NCBI GenBank assembly: GCA_903929005.1
Contig: CAIYTC010000061.1
Coordinates: 1 to 34,830, forward strand
Direction of reading: 5' to 3'
DNA length: 34,830 bases
DNA from: an uncultured Dehalococcoidia bacterium
Lineage (GTDB): Bacteria > Chloroflexota > Dehalococcoidia > GIF9 > UBA5629
Position numbers and translations under genes: made by a program. The notes under the pieces are model-generated. The model had not been told where the DNA came from. It did no database searches and saw nothing but the letters and a program-made list of their open reading frames with translations. Of the stretch, positions 23,261 through 31,859 are shown one piece after another (the stretch's first letter is position 1; each line of letters opens with the position of its first letter).

Positions 23261-24526
23261 ATGCAGCTTAGCTTAGCAGGAATCAATCACCGCACGGCGC
23301 CTGTCGCCGTCCGTGAAAAGGTTGCCATCAGCGCTGACAGGCTGCACGATTCTTTGGCCGTTCTGCACCGCTACGTCCCGCACGGCATCATCCTGTCCAC
23401 CTGCAACCGCAGCGAGATTTATGCCGCCGGCAGCCGGAATGATGACGTTAGTAAAGCCTGTATAGAGTTCCTCAAGGATACTACGCACCTGGCGGACGAC
23501 GGACTCTGCCAGCATATCTACATCCTTAGCGGCAGGGATCTTGTAAAGCATCTTTTCGAGGTCACCTGCGGGCTTGATTCCATGGTTATCGGCGAGTATG
23601 AGGTCCTGGGCCAGGTCAGGCAATCGCTGGAGGCTGCAGAAAAAGCAGGCATGGTCAATTTGCCCCTTCGCCATATTTTCCAGAGCGCCATCCGCAGCGG
23701 ACGACGTGCCCGTGAAGAAACGGGTATCAGCAAGAACGCACTCTCAATCAGCTCTATTGCCGTAAACAAGGCCCTCGACATCATACCGGATATCAGCAAC
23801 GCCAAAATTATTATAATCGGGGCAGGAGAAGCAGGCAGGCTGGCCGTCAAAGTTGCCGGCAGCAGGGGGGCATCAAAGATAGTTGTTGTCAGCAGAACGG
23901 AAGAGCGGGCAGTGAGCTTAACCGCGGAATTGGGAGGACGGCCGGCCAGTCCCGAGCAATTAACGCAGGAGCTGTGCGACGCTAATATCGTTATCACCTG
24001 CGCCGCGTCGCCGCACCCGGTATTACGTGTTAAACAGGTAAGCGAAGCCATGCGAAAGCGGCCCGGGTGGCCCATGATTGTCCTGGATATAGCCATGCCC
24101 AGGAATGTCGAACCCGCCATCCAGGAAATAGACAACGTCCACCTGTATAATATCGATGACCTCAATGACATTGCCAACGGCCACCGCCAGCAACGGGAAA
24201 GGGAGATTTCAACTGTTGAGAAGATAATAGGGGAAGAAGTGGATATGCTGATGAAATGGTGGCAATTTTACCGGGTCAGGCCGGTTATCAAATCTATTAT
24301 GGCCAAGGCCGAGAAAATTCGCTCAACTCAATATAACAGGTCTTTAAGAAAACTGCCGTCGCTCTCCGTTGAAGAGCGGCTTTCCATTGACCTGCTGACC
24401 AGGTCCATTGTAGATAAGCTACTGAGAGATCCAATTATGTACCTGAGGTCCGCCAAGGGAACAGACCATAGCGAGTTTATCAGCCGGCTGTATAGCCTGG
24501 ATAATGACGGAGATCATGAGAAATAA
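23261..24526 (+). CDS. hemA: glutamyl-tRNA reductase
   Basis: This 421-residue protein has GINHRTAPVAVREK, the active-site Cys C48 in STCNRSEIYA, GLDSMVIGEYEVLGQV and a Rossmann motif IIIGAGEAGRLAVKVA. It reduces glutamyl-tRNA(Glu) to glutamate-1-semialdehyde with NADPH, committing glutamate to tetrapyrroles. Length and domain order are normal for HemA. It follows the dehydrogenase gene by 21 bases and overlaps hemC by 11 bases. Confidence 0.95.
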   Translation: MQLSLAGINHRTAPVAVREKVAISADRLHDSLAVLHRYVPHGIILSTCNRSEIYAAGSRNDDVSKACIEFLKDTTHLADDGLCQHIYILSGRDLVKHLFEVTCGLDSMVIGEYEVLGQVRQSLEAAEKAGMVNLPLRHIFQSAIRSGRRAREETGISKNALSISSIAVNKALDIIPDISNAKIIIIGAGEAGRLAVKVAGSRGASKIVVVSRTEERAVSLTAELGGRPASPEQLTQELCDANIVITCAASPHPVLRVKQVSEAMRKRPGWPMIVLDIAMPRNVEPAIQEIDNVHLYNIDDLNDIANGHRQQREREISTVEKIIGEEVDMLMKWWQFYRVRPVIKSIMAKAEKIRSTQYNRSLRKLPSLSVEERLSIDLLTRSIVDKLLRDPIMYLRSAKGTDHSEFISRLYSLDNDGDHEK

Positions 24527-25436
24527 AATAATCATTGGTTCCAGGGGCAGCCAGCTCGCCCTGATCCAGGCCGCGTCGGTAGCTGCGCAGCTAAAAACAG
24601 CCAGTCCCAAACTCCATATTGAGATCCGTAAAATAGTGACGGAAGGTGACCGCAACCGCAGCGTTAGCATCGATGAAGCCGGGGATACCGGCATCTTTGT
24701 TAAAGCGCTTGAGGATGCGCTGCTGGACGGCGGCATAGACATAGCTGTTCACAGCCTTAAAGACCTGCCCACTGCCCTTCCCCAAGGTTTATGCCTGTTA
24801 GCGGCAACGCAGAGGCTGGATCCACGCGACGCATTGGTCTCATGTGTGCCCTTACTTGAGCTGAAGCCGGGTAACCGGATAGGAACAGGCAGCCTGCGGC
24901 GTTCAGTCCAGCTTAAAAACCTGCGGAACGATCTTGAGGTTTGCAGCATACGGGGAAACGTCGATAGCCGTCTGCGCAAAGTGGCCTCGGGCGAATTCGA
25001 CGGCATCATTATTGCCGCTGCTGCCATGCTGCGGCTGGGCTGGGCTGCCAGGATTACGGAATATCTGCCGCTGAACTCCTTCCTGCCCTGCGTAGGGCAG
25101 GGGGCACTGGCTATAGAATCCAGGAGCGGCGACCCTGAGATAGATGACTTGACCGCGGCGCTGAACCACCTCCCCACCTGGCAGGCCATAACCGCCGAGC
25201 GCGCTTTCCTGCACAGCGTGGGTGGGGGGTGCCGCGCCCCTATAGCGGCGCTGGCTACAATTGATAATAAGTCGCTTAAGCTGACGGCCATGGTTTCCGA
25301 CAGGGAGGGCAAAAAGATGATAAAAGACTCGACAGAAAGCAGGCTATCTGACCCGCAACAAACCGGCATCAATCTGGCCCGTAAAATGCTCAATGACGGC
25401 GCTGCTGAAATTCTGAAGGAAATGCGCCGCCCATGA
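24516..25436 (+). CDS. hemC: hydroxymethylbilane synthase (porphobilinogen deaminase)
   Basis: This 306-residue protein begins MRNKIIIGSRGSQLALIQA and has the dipyrromethane-cofactor cysteine in VGGGCRAPIAAL. The family motifs TEGDRN, HSLKDLPT and GTGSLRRSVQL, and the basic residues of the active site, are present. It joins four porphobilinogens into hydroxymethylbilane. The ATG at 24516 has GGAG 5 bases upstream and matches the family start; the ATG at 24504 would add four residues and has no better signal. Confidence 0.95.
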   Translation: MRNKIIIGSRGSQLALIQAASVAAQLKTASPKLHIEIRKIVTEGDRNRSVSIDEAGDTGIFVKALEDALLDGGIDIAVHSLKDLPTALPQGLCLLAATQRLDPRDALVSCVPLLELKPGNRIGTGSLRRSVQLKNLRNDLEVCSIRGNVDSRLRKVASGEFDGIIIAAAAMLRLGWAARITEYLPLNSFLPCVGQGALAIESRSGDPEIDDLTAALNHLPTWQAITAERAFLHSVGGGCRAPIAALATIDNKSLKLTAMVSDREGKKMIKDSTESRLSDPQQTGINLARKMLNDGAAEILKEMRRP

Positions 25437-26953
25437 AGAAGGGAAAGGTGTACCTGATCGGGGCAGGTCCCGGTGACCCGGGGTTGATAACTTTGAAGGC
25501 CCTTGAATGCCTTGCCCGGGCGGACGTAGTTATCTATGACCACCTGGTCAGCAGCAGTATCCTCGCTTACGCGCCACCGCAGGCCGAGAAAATCTACGCC
25601 GGCAAATCAGCCAAAATGCACTTCGCCGAACAGGACGGGATAAACAAGCTGCTGGTGGAGAAGGCCAGGCAGGGCAAGATTGTAGGCAGGCTCAAAGGTG
25701 GCGACCCCTTCGTCCTGGGAAGGGGCGGTGAAGAAGCTGAAGCCCTGCGGGAAAATGGGATCACCTTCGAGATCGTGCCCGGCATTACGTCGGCGGTCGC
25801 TGTGCCCGCTTATGCCGGCATACCGGTCACGCACCGCGGACTCTCGTCTTCTGTTGCCGTCATAACCGGCCATGAAGACCCCTCCAAGAAAAGTTCAAGC
25901 ATAAGGTGGGATAAGCTTGCCACAGCTACCGATACGCTGGTTATCCTCATGGGCAGGCAAAACCTGCCGCAGATTACTGCTAAGCTGATCGAGCATGGCA
26001 GGAAGCCAGAAACACCCGTGGCCGTAATTAAGGACGGCACGCTTCCCACTCAGGTCACCCTGACAGGCACTCTTGAGGATATCAGCCTAAAGGTAAAGAA
26101 AATGGGACTTGAGGCGCCGGCAGTCATAGTTATCGGGGAGGTGGTGAAATTACGCGATAAGCTGCGCTGGTTCGATAATCTTCCACTCTTCGGCAAGCGT
26201 ATATTGGTTACCCGTGCCAGCCGCCAGGCTGGCAGCTTCGAACGTCTCCTCGTTCAACGCGGGGCATGGCCCGTGCTTCTCCCGGTCATTGAGATAAAGC
26301 CATTGGCCAGTAACGTGAGATTAGATACCGCTATAAAAAGAATCGGGCATTACAACTGGATAGCCTTCACCAGCGTTAACGGCGTGGAGTTCTTTTTCGA
26401 CCGTTTGCGTGACCTCGGGCTGGATTCCCGTGCCCTGACCGGCCTTAAAATCAGCGCCATCGGGCCGGCCACAGGCAAAGCCCTGCACAAATTCGGCATC
26501 AGGGCAGATTACCTGCCCAAAACCTATACAGGCCGTGGCTTCGTCTGCGGGCTGCAGAAACAGGGCGTCGGCGGGCAAAGGTTCCTGCTGCCGCGCGCTG
26601 ATATAGCCGATGCTGAAATTACACGTGGCCTGAAAAAACTGGGTGCACAGGTAGATGAAATCGCAGTTTACCGCACCACTCGCCCGGGTTACAGCCCCTC
26701 TGAGACGAAAGAGATGTTACTGCGAGGTAACATAGACGTAATCACCTTTACCAGCTCGTCGACCGTTACCAACCTGGTATCACGTCTGAGCAGCAGCCAA
26801 ATAGCCCGTCTTTCAGCTAAAATAGCCTGCATCGGGCCCAAGACGGCCGGCACCGCTGTAAAAACGGGGCTGAAGGTGGATATAATAGCTAAGGAACAGA
26901 CCATGTCAGGATTAGCAGAAGCGATAGAAAACTACTTCAGAAAGGAGGCTTAA
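25433..26953 (+). CDS. cobA-hemD: uroporphyrinogen-III C-methyltransferase / uroporphyrinogen-III synthase fusion
   Basis: This 506-residue bifunctional protein has an N-terminal SUMT domain (about 1-245; GAGPGDPGLITLKAL, GRLKGGDPFVLGRGGEE, GITSAVAVPAYAGIPVTHRG) that methylates uroporphyrinogen III to precorrin-2. A HemD domain (about 250-506; RILVTRASRQAGSFE, WIAFTSVNGVEFFF, TFTSSSTVTNL) closes hydroxymethylbilane to uroporphyrinogen III. The fusion is common in anaerobes that route the product to siroheme or cobalamin. It overlaps hemC by four bases (ATGA). Confidence 0.95.
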   Translation: MKKGKVYLIGAGPGDPGLITLKALECLARADVVIYDHLVSSSILAYAPPQAEKIYAGKSAKMHFAEQDGINKLLVEKARQGKIVGRLKGGDPFVLGRGGEEAEALRENGITFEIVPGITSAVAVPAYAGIPVTHRGLSSSVAVITGHEDPSKKSSSIRWDKLATATDTLVILMGRQNLPQITAKLIEHGRKPETPVAVIKDGTLPTQVTLTGTLEDISLKVKKMGLEAPAVIVIGEVVKLRDKLRWFDNLPLFGKRILVTRASRQAGSFERLLVQRGAWPVLLPVIEIKPLASNVRLDTAIKRIGHYNWIAFTSVNGVEFFFDRLRDLGLDSRALTGLKISAIGPATGKALHKFGIRADYLPKTYTGRGFVCGLQKQGVGGQRFLLPRADIADAEITRGLKKLGAQVDEIAVYRTTRPGYSPSETKEMLLRGNIDVITFTSSSTVTNLVSRLSSSQIARLSAKIACIGPKTAGTAVKTGLKVDIIAKEQTMSGLAEAIENYFRKEA

Positions 26954-27937
26954 ATGCCGTCATTTCCGGAATTGCGTTTGCGCCGTTTAAGGAAGAGCGA
27001 AACACTCAGGTCGCTGGTAAGGGAAACACGGGTTGATGTGTCCGACCTCGTCTACCCCCTTTTCATTATCGAAGGCAGGGGCATTAAAAAGCAGATCGAC
27101 TCTATGCCCGGAATATACCAATTATCTGTCGATAAGCTGGCCCGAGAAGCCGCTGAGTTAACCGGCCTCAAGATACCGGCGGTGCTGCTTTTCGGCGTTG
27201 TAAGCGATAAAGACGAAACCGGAACAGCCGCTTATAATCCCAGGGGTGTCGTGCAGCAGGCCATCCGTGCCATCAAGAAGGCTGCACCCGGGATGCTGGT
27301 GATAACCGATATCTGCCTGTGCGAATACACCAGCCACGGGCACTGCGGCCTGATCGAAGACGGAGACGTCGACAACGATAAAACGCTGCGGCTGCTGGCA
27401 AAAATGTCCCTGTCTCATAGCGATGCGGGAGCAGACATGGTCGCCCCCTCCGACATGATGGATGGCCGGGTGCGGGCCATCCGGCAGGAGCTGGACGGCA
27501 ACGGTTTCAGCCATATCCCCATCCTTGCTTATGCAGCCAAGTACGCATCTGCTTTCTATGGACCATTCAGGGAGGCGGCCGGGTCAGCGCCCCGGTTCGG
27601 CAACCGCAAGTCCTACCAGATGGACCCTCCCAACGCGCGTGAAGCGCTCAGGGAGATAGAGCAGGATATCGAGGAGGGCGCTGATATCGTCATGGTCAAG
27701 CCGGCACTCTCATATTTGGACGTAATCAGGCGGGTGCGTGATACCTTCAATTACCCGCTGGCAGCCTATAACGTCAGCGGTGAATACGCCATGGTCAAGG
27801 CAGCCGCGCGGCAGGGTTGGCTGGATGAAAAACGCGTTGTGCTGGAGATACTCACTTCCATCAAAAGGGCAGGGGCTGACATCATCATCAGCTACCATGC
27901 TAAGGAAGCCGCTGAATGGCTGGGGGAATCAGTATAA
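26954..27937 (+). CDS. hemB: porphobilinogen synthase (delta-aminolevulinate dehydratase)
   Basis: This 327-residue protein has the zinc-type metal site [13 protein letters not shown], two active-site lysine regions ([14 protein letters not shown] and [11 protein letters not shown]) and YNVSGEYAM. It condenses two aminolevulinates to porphobilinogen. ATG 26954 follows the cobA-hemD stop with no gap; the SD AAAGGAGG lies inside the end of that gene. Confidence 0.95.
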   Translation: MPSFPELRLRRLRKSETLRSLVRETRVDVSDLVYPLFIIEGRGIKKQIDSMPGIYQLSVDKLAREAAELTGLKIPAVLLFGVVSDKDETGTAAYNPRGVVQQAIRAIKKAAPGMLVITDICLCEYTSHGHCGLIEDGDVDNDKTLRLLAKMSLSHSDAGADMVAPSDMMDGRVRAIRQELDGNGFSHIPILAYAAKYASAFYGPFREAAGSAPRFGNRKSYQMDPPNAREALREIEQDIEEGADIVMVKPALSYLDVIRRVRDTFNYPLAAYNVSGEYAMVKAAARQGWLDEKRVVLEILTSIKRAGADIIISYHAKEAAEWLGESV

Positions 27938-27943
27938 GCCGCT

Positions 27944-29230
27944 ATGAAAGAGCCGCACAAGTCAGGCCAACTTTTTAAAGAGGCGCAGCGCTACCTGCCG
28001 GGCGGTGTGGACAGCCCGGTGAGGGCCTTTAAGGCCGTAGGAGGTACGCCCCGCTTCATCGTCAAAGGCAAAGGGTCAAGGATTTACGATGCCGATGGGA
28101 ACGGCTATGTGGACTACGTAGGTTCCTGGGGGCCACTCATCCTCGGGCATGCCCGCAGGGAAATAACATCCTCGTTAAAACAGGCTGTTATGCGGGGAAC
28201 CAGCTTCGGTGCAGCCACAGAGCTTGAAACCCGCCTGGCCAGGATCATCTGCGCAGCCATGCCGTCCCTGCAGATGCTGCGTTTCGTCAGTTCCGGCACT
28301 GAAGCTACCATGACTGCCATCCGGCTGGCGCGGGCCTTCACCGGGAGGGACAGGATCGTTAAATTCGCCGGCTGTTACCACGGGCATTCAGACGGCCTGT
28401 TGGTCAGCGCAGGTTCGGGCATGGCCACGCTTGGCATCCCCGATTCGCCCGGCATTCTCAGGCAGGTCGCCCAAAACACGCTGGTGGCGCCTTATAACGA
28501 TGTTGAATCCGTGCAGCATATCTTTGATAAATACCCCGCTCAGATCGCGGCCGTCATCATTGAGCCTGTAGCCGCTAATATGGGCGTAGTCCATCCGGCC
28601 AGGGGTTTTCTCTCCAACCTGCGTAAACTAACTAAAAAGTACGGCGTGCTGCTGATTTTCGACGAGGTCATCACCGGCTTTCGCGTGTCTTATGGAGGCG
28701 CCCAACAGTTATACGGCATCAATCCTGACCTGACCTGCCTGGGCAAGATCATCGGCGGTGGCCTGCCCGTGGGCGCGTACGGCGGCCGGCGCGAGATTAT
28801 GCAGATGGTCGCTCCCTGCGGGAAGGTCTATCAGGCCGGCACGCTCTCTGGCAACCCTTTGGCCATGACCGCCGGCATCGAAACGCTCAATATCCTGAGT
28901 AACCCTCAAATCTACCGTCAGCTTGAAGAAAGGACGGCGGCCCTGCAGGATGGCATAGCTGAGGAGGCTTGCAAAGCCCGCCTGCCGCTCAACATATCAC
29001 GCGCCGCTTCCCTGCTGACCGTATTTTTCACTGAAGCGGAGGTTACGGACTACGAGTCAGCCTGCAAGTCTGATAGCGCCCTTTTCGCGCGCTTCTTCCG
29101 TGGGCTGCTGAATAATGGCGTCTACTGGCCGCCATCGCAGTTTGAGGCGGCTTTCGTTTCCCTAGCGCACAGCCCTCAGGACATACAGTCTACTATCCGG
29201 GCCATGGGCAGAGCCTTTAAAAGCCTGTGA
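27944..29230 (+). CDS. hemL: glutamate-1-semialdehyde 2,1-aminomutase
   Basis: This 428-residue PLP enzyme has the classic HemL start ([20 protein letters not shown]), [39 protein letters not shown] and lysine K268 in [17 protein letters not shown]. It converts glutamate-1-semialdehyde to 5-aminolevulinate, completing the route begun by HemA. It is the last gene of the operon, 6 bases after hemB. A related but divergent paralogue lies at 7860-9203. Confidence 0.95.
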   Translation: MKEPHKSGQLFKEAQRYLPGGVDSPVRAFKAVGGTPRFIVKGKGSRIYDADGNGYVDYVGSWGPLILGHARREITSSLKQAVMRGTSFGAATELETRLARIICAAMPSLQMLRFVSSGTEATMTAIRLARAFTGRDRIVKFAGCYHGHSDGLLVSAGSGMATLGIPDSPGILRQVAQNTLVAPYNDVESVQHIFDKYPAQIAAVIIEPVAANMGVVHPARGFLSNLRKLTKKYGVLLIFDEVITGFRVSYGGAQQLYGINPDLTCLGKIIGGGLPVGAYGGRREIMQMVAPCGKVYQAGTLSGNPLAMTAGIETLNILSNPQIYRQLEERTAALQDGIAEEACKARLPLNISRAASLLTVFFTEAEVTDYESACKSDSALFARFFRGLLNNGVYWPPSQFEAAFVSLAHSPQDIQSTIRAMGRAFKSL

Positions 29231-29252
29231 GCATATTGTTATAAAACCAGTG

Positions 29253-29340
29253 ATGTCTTTGCGAGGAGCGCAGCGACGAAGCAAGCTCATGGCATTACGT
29301 CACTAACCATGAGATTGCTTCACTTCGTTCGCAGTGACAT
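29253..29340. repeat. REP-like imperfect inverted repeat
   Basis: The left arm (ATGTCTTTGCGAGGAGCG..., 29253-29291) and right arm (...CACTTCGTTCGCAGTGACAT, 29308-29340) are imperfect inverse copies around a loop of about 16 bases. The GCGAGGAGCG and CGACGAAGCAA words are typical of a repeat family scattered between genes in many bacteria. Placed after hemL, it may act as a terminator or mRNA stabiliser and separates the heme operon from the convergent ridA gene. Confidence 0.7.
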
Positions 29341-29374
29341 TTTTGCGCCGGCACTGACAGTTCCGTAAAAGTAC

Positions 29375-29752
29375 CTATTTAATCGCGATAGCCTCGATTT
29401 TAAGCTGGAAATTGCCGGGCACCTCTTTCACAGCCACGCATGTCCTGGCCGGGGGATCCTCGGGGAAATACCTGGCATAAACCGCGTTCAGTTTCTGAAA
29501 ATCCGCCATATCCTTCATGAAGATTGTCACTTTAACCACCCTGGCCAGGCTGCTGCCCACCGATTCCAGCAGCCTTTTCATATTCTCCAGGACAAGTTCA
29601 GTGGCCTTATCGATATCGTCCATGATTATCAGCCCTTTTTCTATATCCATGGGATCCATGCCGGTGATAAAGAGGAAACCTCCGGCCTCTATCATATGAG
29701 AATAGGCTCCGCCTTTAATGAGGAAATCAACATCTATAGCCTTTTTATTCAA
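29375..29752 (-). CDS. RidA/YjgF-family protein
   Basis: This 125-residue protein has GGFLFITGMDP, ATELVLENMKRLLESVG, VVKVTIFMKD and the C-terminal PPARTCVAVKEVP, whose Arg is the substrate-binding residue of deaminating RidA proteins. These enzymes hydrolyse reactive enamine/imine intermediates from PLP enzymes, forming trimers. The start is TTG at 29752, with the SD GGGAGG 8 bases upstream. It is divergent from a tetR gene 59 bases away, which probably controls it. Confidence 0.87.
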   Translation of the reverse strand: MNKKAIDVDFLIKGGAYSHMIEAGGFLFITGMDPMDIEKGLIIMDDIDKATELVLENMKRLLESVGSSLARVVKVTIFMKDMADFQKLNAVYARYFPEDPPARTCVAVKEVPGNFQLKIEAIAIK

Positions 29753-29792
29753 GTCCGTCGCCTCCCTTTAATTTAGTATGCAAATATTACAG

Positions 29793-29811
29793 GATATGTT
29801 ACTATCATATC
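29793..29811 (+). promoter_or_regulatory. inverted repeat and -10 box between ridA and tetR
   Basis: GATATG (29793-29798), 7-base centre, CATATC (29806-29811): a symmetric site ending directly before the tetR ATG. Its centre contains TACTAT (29800-29805), a good -10 box, so transcription would begin at or near the A of the ATG. This fits a TetR operator and a leaderless mRNA. Confidence 0.5.
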
Positions 29812-30405
29812 ATGCCGAAATACAACCAGACAGAGGAAAAGATAATCACAACCGCCCTGCAGCTTTTCATGGCGCACGGTATAAAAAAGACAACTGTAGA
29901 AGACGTATCGGCGCGCTGCGGGTTGACCCGTGCTACGGTTTACCGCTATTTTTCCGCTAAGAAATACCTGGTTAAGGTCAGCATCATGCACATGGTGGAC
30001 GTGATTAATGAAGCGCTGGCCGACCTTGATAAACACCGTGATTACGATACTGAGAAATCGGCTGAACGCATAAAACAGGCTGTCTCTATACTGCCCCGCG
30101 GCGACCTGCCTGCCCGCATCAACGAGCTAAAACAGCTTTACCCCGACATTTTCGCCGAATACCAGATAGCCCGCCTGGCCTCAATCCGCGATATCTATAA
30201 GCGTGTCTTTAATGCTGCCAGGAGGGATGGCCTGATACTTCCTTCACAAACCGACTGGAACCTGGTGCAGACCATTCTTTCAGAGGCAACGTTATATATT
30301 GCAGAAAGCCCTTTGGTGCTGTCCCACGGCATGGCGGTCGGCAAGATCTATGCTACCGTCCTGGATATCATGCTTTACGGAATCGTCGGCAGCCGCAAGA
30401 AATAG
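29812..30405 (+). CDS. TetR-family transcriptional regulator
   Basis: This 197-residue protein has an N-terminal TetR helix-turn-helix (TEEKIITTALQLFMAHGIKK, TTVEDVSARCGLTRATVYRY, FSAKKYLV) and a helical ligand-binding C-terminal domain. No SD is present; the ATG follows a palindrome and -10 box directly. The neighbours suggest that it represses itself and the divergent ridA gene. The ligand is unknown. Confidence 0.88.
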   Translation: MPKYNQTEEKIITTALQLFMAHGIKKTTVEDVSARCGLTRATVYRYFSAKKYLVKVSIMHMVDVINEALADLDKHRDYDTEKSAERIKQAVSILPRGDLPARINELKQLYPDIFAEYQIARLASIRDIYKRVFNAARRDGLILPSQTDWNLVQTILSEATLYIAESPLVLSHGMAVGKIYATVLDIMLYGIVGSRKK

Positions 30406-30429
30406 CGCCCTGCCGCGCGCTTGGCTTTG

Positions 30430-31635
30430 TTAGTTCCTGCCGGCCCCCTGTCCCGATACCCTTCGCCTTATTAGCGGGCGCTGCACCCTGGCAGGCGCAA
30501 TTTCAGGCGCCGGCGCAGAGTAATTAAATCCTTTCAGCGTGCGTCGTTCCAGCGGAGCTTTGAGAACGGTCTCTATTTCGCGCACCACGGCAGCATCGGC
30601 GCTCGTTACAAAAGTCAGCGCATCCCCTCTCTGGTCAATACGCCCTGTGCGGCCAATGCGGTGCGTATAGGCATCGGTATTCTCGGGCATGTCGAAGTTG
30701 ATAACATGTGAAATACTGAGCACGTCTAAGCCGCGGGCCGCTATATCCGTTGCCACCAGGATTTTAATGGATTCGTCGCGGAAATCATCCAGCGCAGCCT
30801 GGCGCCTGTTCTGTGCAAGATCGCCATGCAATGCGGTGGCTTTGAAACCTTCCCTTTTCAGTTGCATGGCCAAACGGTCGGCACGGTGCTTGGTGCGTGT
30901 AAAGACCAGCACCGAATCCGTATCGTAACAGCGTAAAATTGCGATGATAAGCTGTGTTTTCAGGTGCTGCTTGACCGGGTATAGGGTGTGTGACACTGAA
31001 GCTACCGGCGCAGAGTGCCCGATCTGTACTGTGACCGGGTTATGCAATGTTTCCTGCACCAATCGGCGTATATCTGCCGGCATGGTAGCCGAGAAAAGCA
31101 ACGTCTGGTGTGGCTTGATCAGGCATTTCAAGATGCTCTTAATGTCAGGCAGGAAGCCCATGTCGAACATACGGTCTGCTTCGTCAATTACCAGCACTTC
31201 CAGGTGAGATAAATCTATGGTGCTCTTCCACAGGTGGTCGAGCAGGCGTCCCGGGCAGGCCACAACCACTTCGACCCCGCTGCGCAGCCTGCGAATTTGC
31301 TGATCCATGCTGACGCCGCCGTAAACGGAAATGCTCTTCAAACCGGTTTTTTGTCCCAGTTCATCAATCGCCTCGCAGGTCTGCTCGGCCAGTTCACGCG
31401 TGGGAGAAATGATGGCCGCACCGATGCGACCCCTGGGCAGTTTCAAAAGGTGTTGCATCAGCGGCAGCACAAAAGCGGCGGTTTTACCCGTGCCCGTCTG
31501 CGCCAGGCCGATGATATCACGGCCCTGCATAATCGGGGGGATGGCTTGCACCTGGATCGGAGTGGGCGTGGTATAACCAAGCGCCTTAACACCGGCCATA
31601 ATGCTCGGATCGAGATTAAACTCTTCGAAATTCAA
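30430..31635 (-). CDS. DEAD-box RNA helicase, RhlE-like
   Basis: This 401-residue protein has all superfamily 2 motifs: Q motif (TTPTPIQVQAIPP), AQTGTGKT, PTRELAEQ, DEAD (VIDEADRMFDMGF), SATMP, ATDIAARGLDV and HRIGRTGR. A short basic tail (RRRVSGQGAGRN) follows. It unwinds RNA in ribosome assembly or decay. The start is TTG at 31635 with GAGG 7 bases upstream. It is convergent with tetR, only 24 bases apart. Confidence 0.93.
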   Translation of the reverse strand: MNFEEFNLDPSIMAGVKALGYTTPTPIQVQAIPPIMQGRDIIGLAQTGTGKTAAFVLPLMQHLLKLPRGRIGAAIISPTRELAEQTCEAIDELGQKTGLKSISVYGGVSMDQQIRRLRSGVEVVVACPGRLLDHLWKSTIDLSHLEVLVIDEADRMFDMGFLPDIKSILKCLIKPHQTLLFSATMPADIRRLVQETLHNPVTVQIGHSAPVASVSHTLYPVKQHLKTQLIIAILRCYDTDSVLVFTRTKHRADRLAMQLKREGFKATALHGDLAQNRRQAALDDFRDESIKILVATDIAARGLDVLSISHVINFDMPENTDAYTHRIGRTGRIDQRGDALTFVTSADAAVVREIETVLKAPLERRTLKGFNYSAPAPEIAPARVQRPLIRRRVSGQGAGRN

Positions 31636-31705
31636 TGGATGACCTCACAAATCAATAATCTAGCCGGGGTTTGGGCCATCCAAGGCTTGAGATAAAACTG
31701 AAAGG

Positions 31706-31711
31706 ATTATA
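31706..31711 (-). promoter_or_regulatory. -10 box of the helicase gene
   Basis: TATAAT on the minus strand, about 70 bases before the TTG start; no good -35 box is visible at the right distance. Confidence 0.35.
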
Positions 31712-31763
31712 AGAAGCTTGTAATAACCTAAACTTGAACTATTCAACTTATTATACACAAATA

Positions 31764-31792
31764 TTGACAAATACTACAAATAATACTAAATT
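31764..31792 (+). promoter_or_regulatory. promoter of the PAS-GGDEF gene
   Basis: TTGACA (31764-31769), 17-base spacer, TAAATT (31787-31792). It lies about 70 bases before the chosen ATG and inside the longer possible reading frame, which supports the shorter start. Confidence 0.5.
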
Positions 31793-31859
31793 GGACTTGC
31801 CGCAAGCGCAGATAAAATTCGTTTCTGCAGCGCAGTTGTCACAGTCGTGGGAGGTGATC

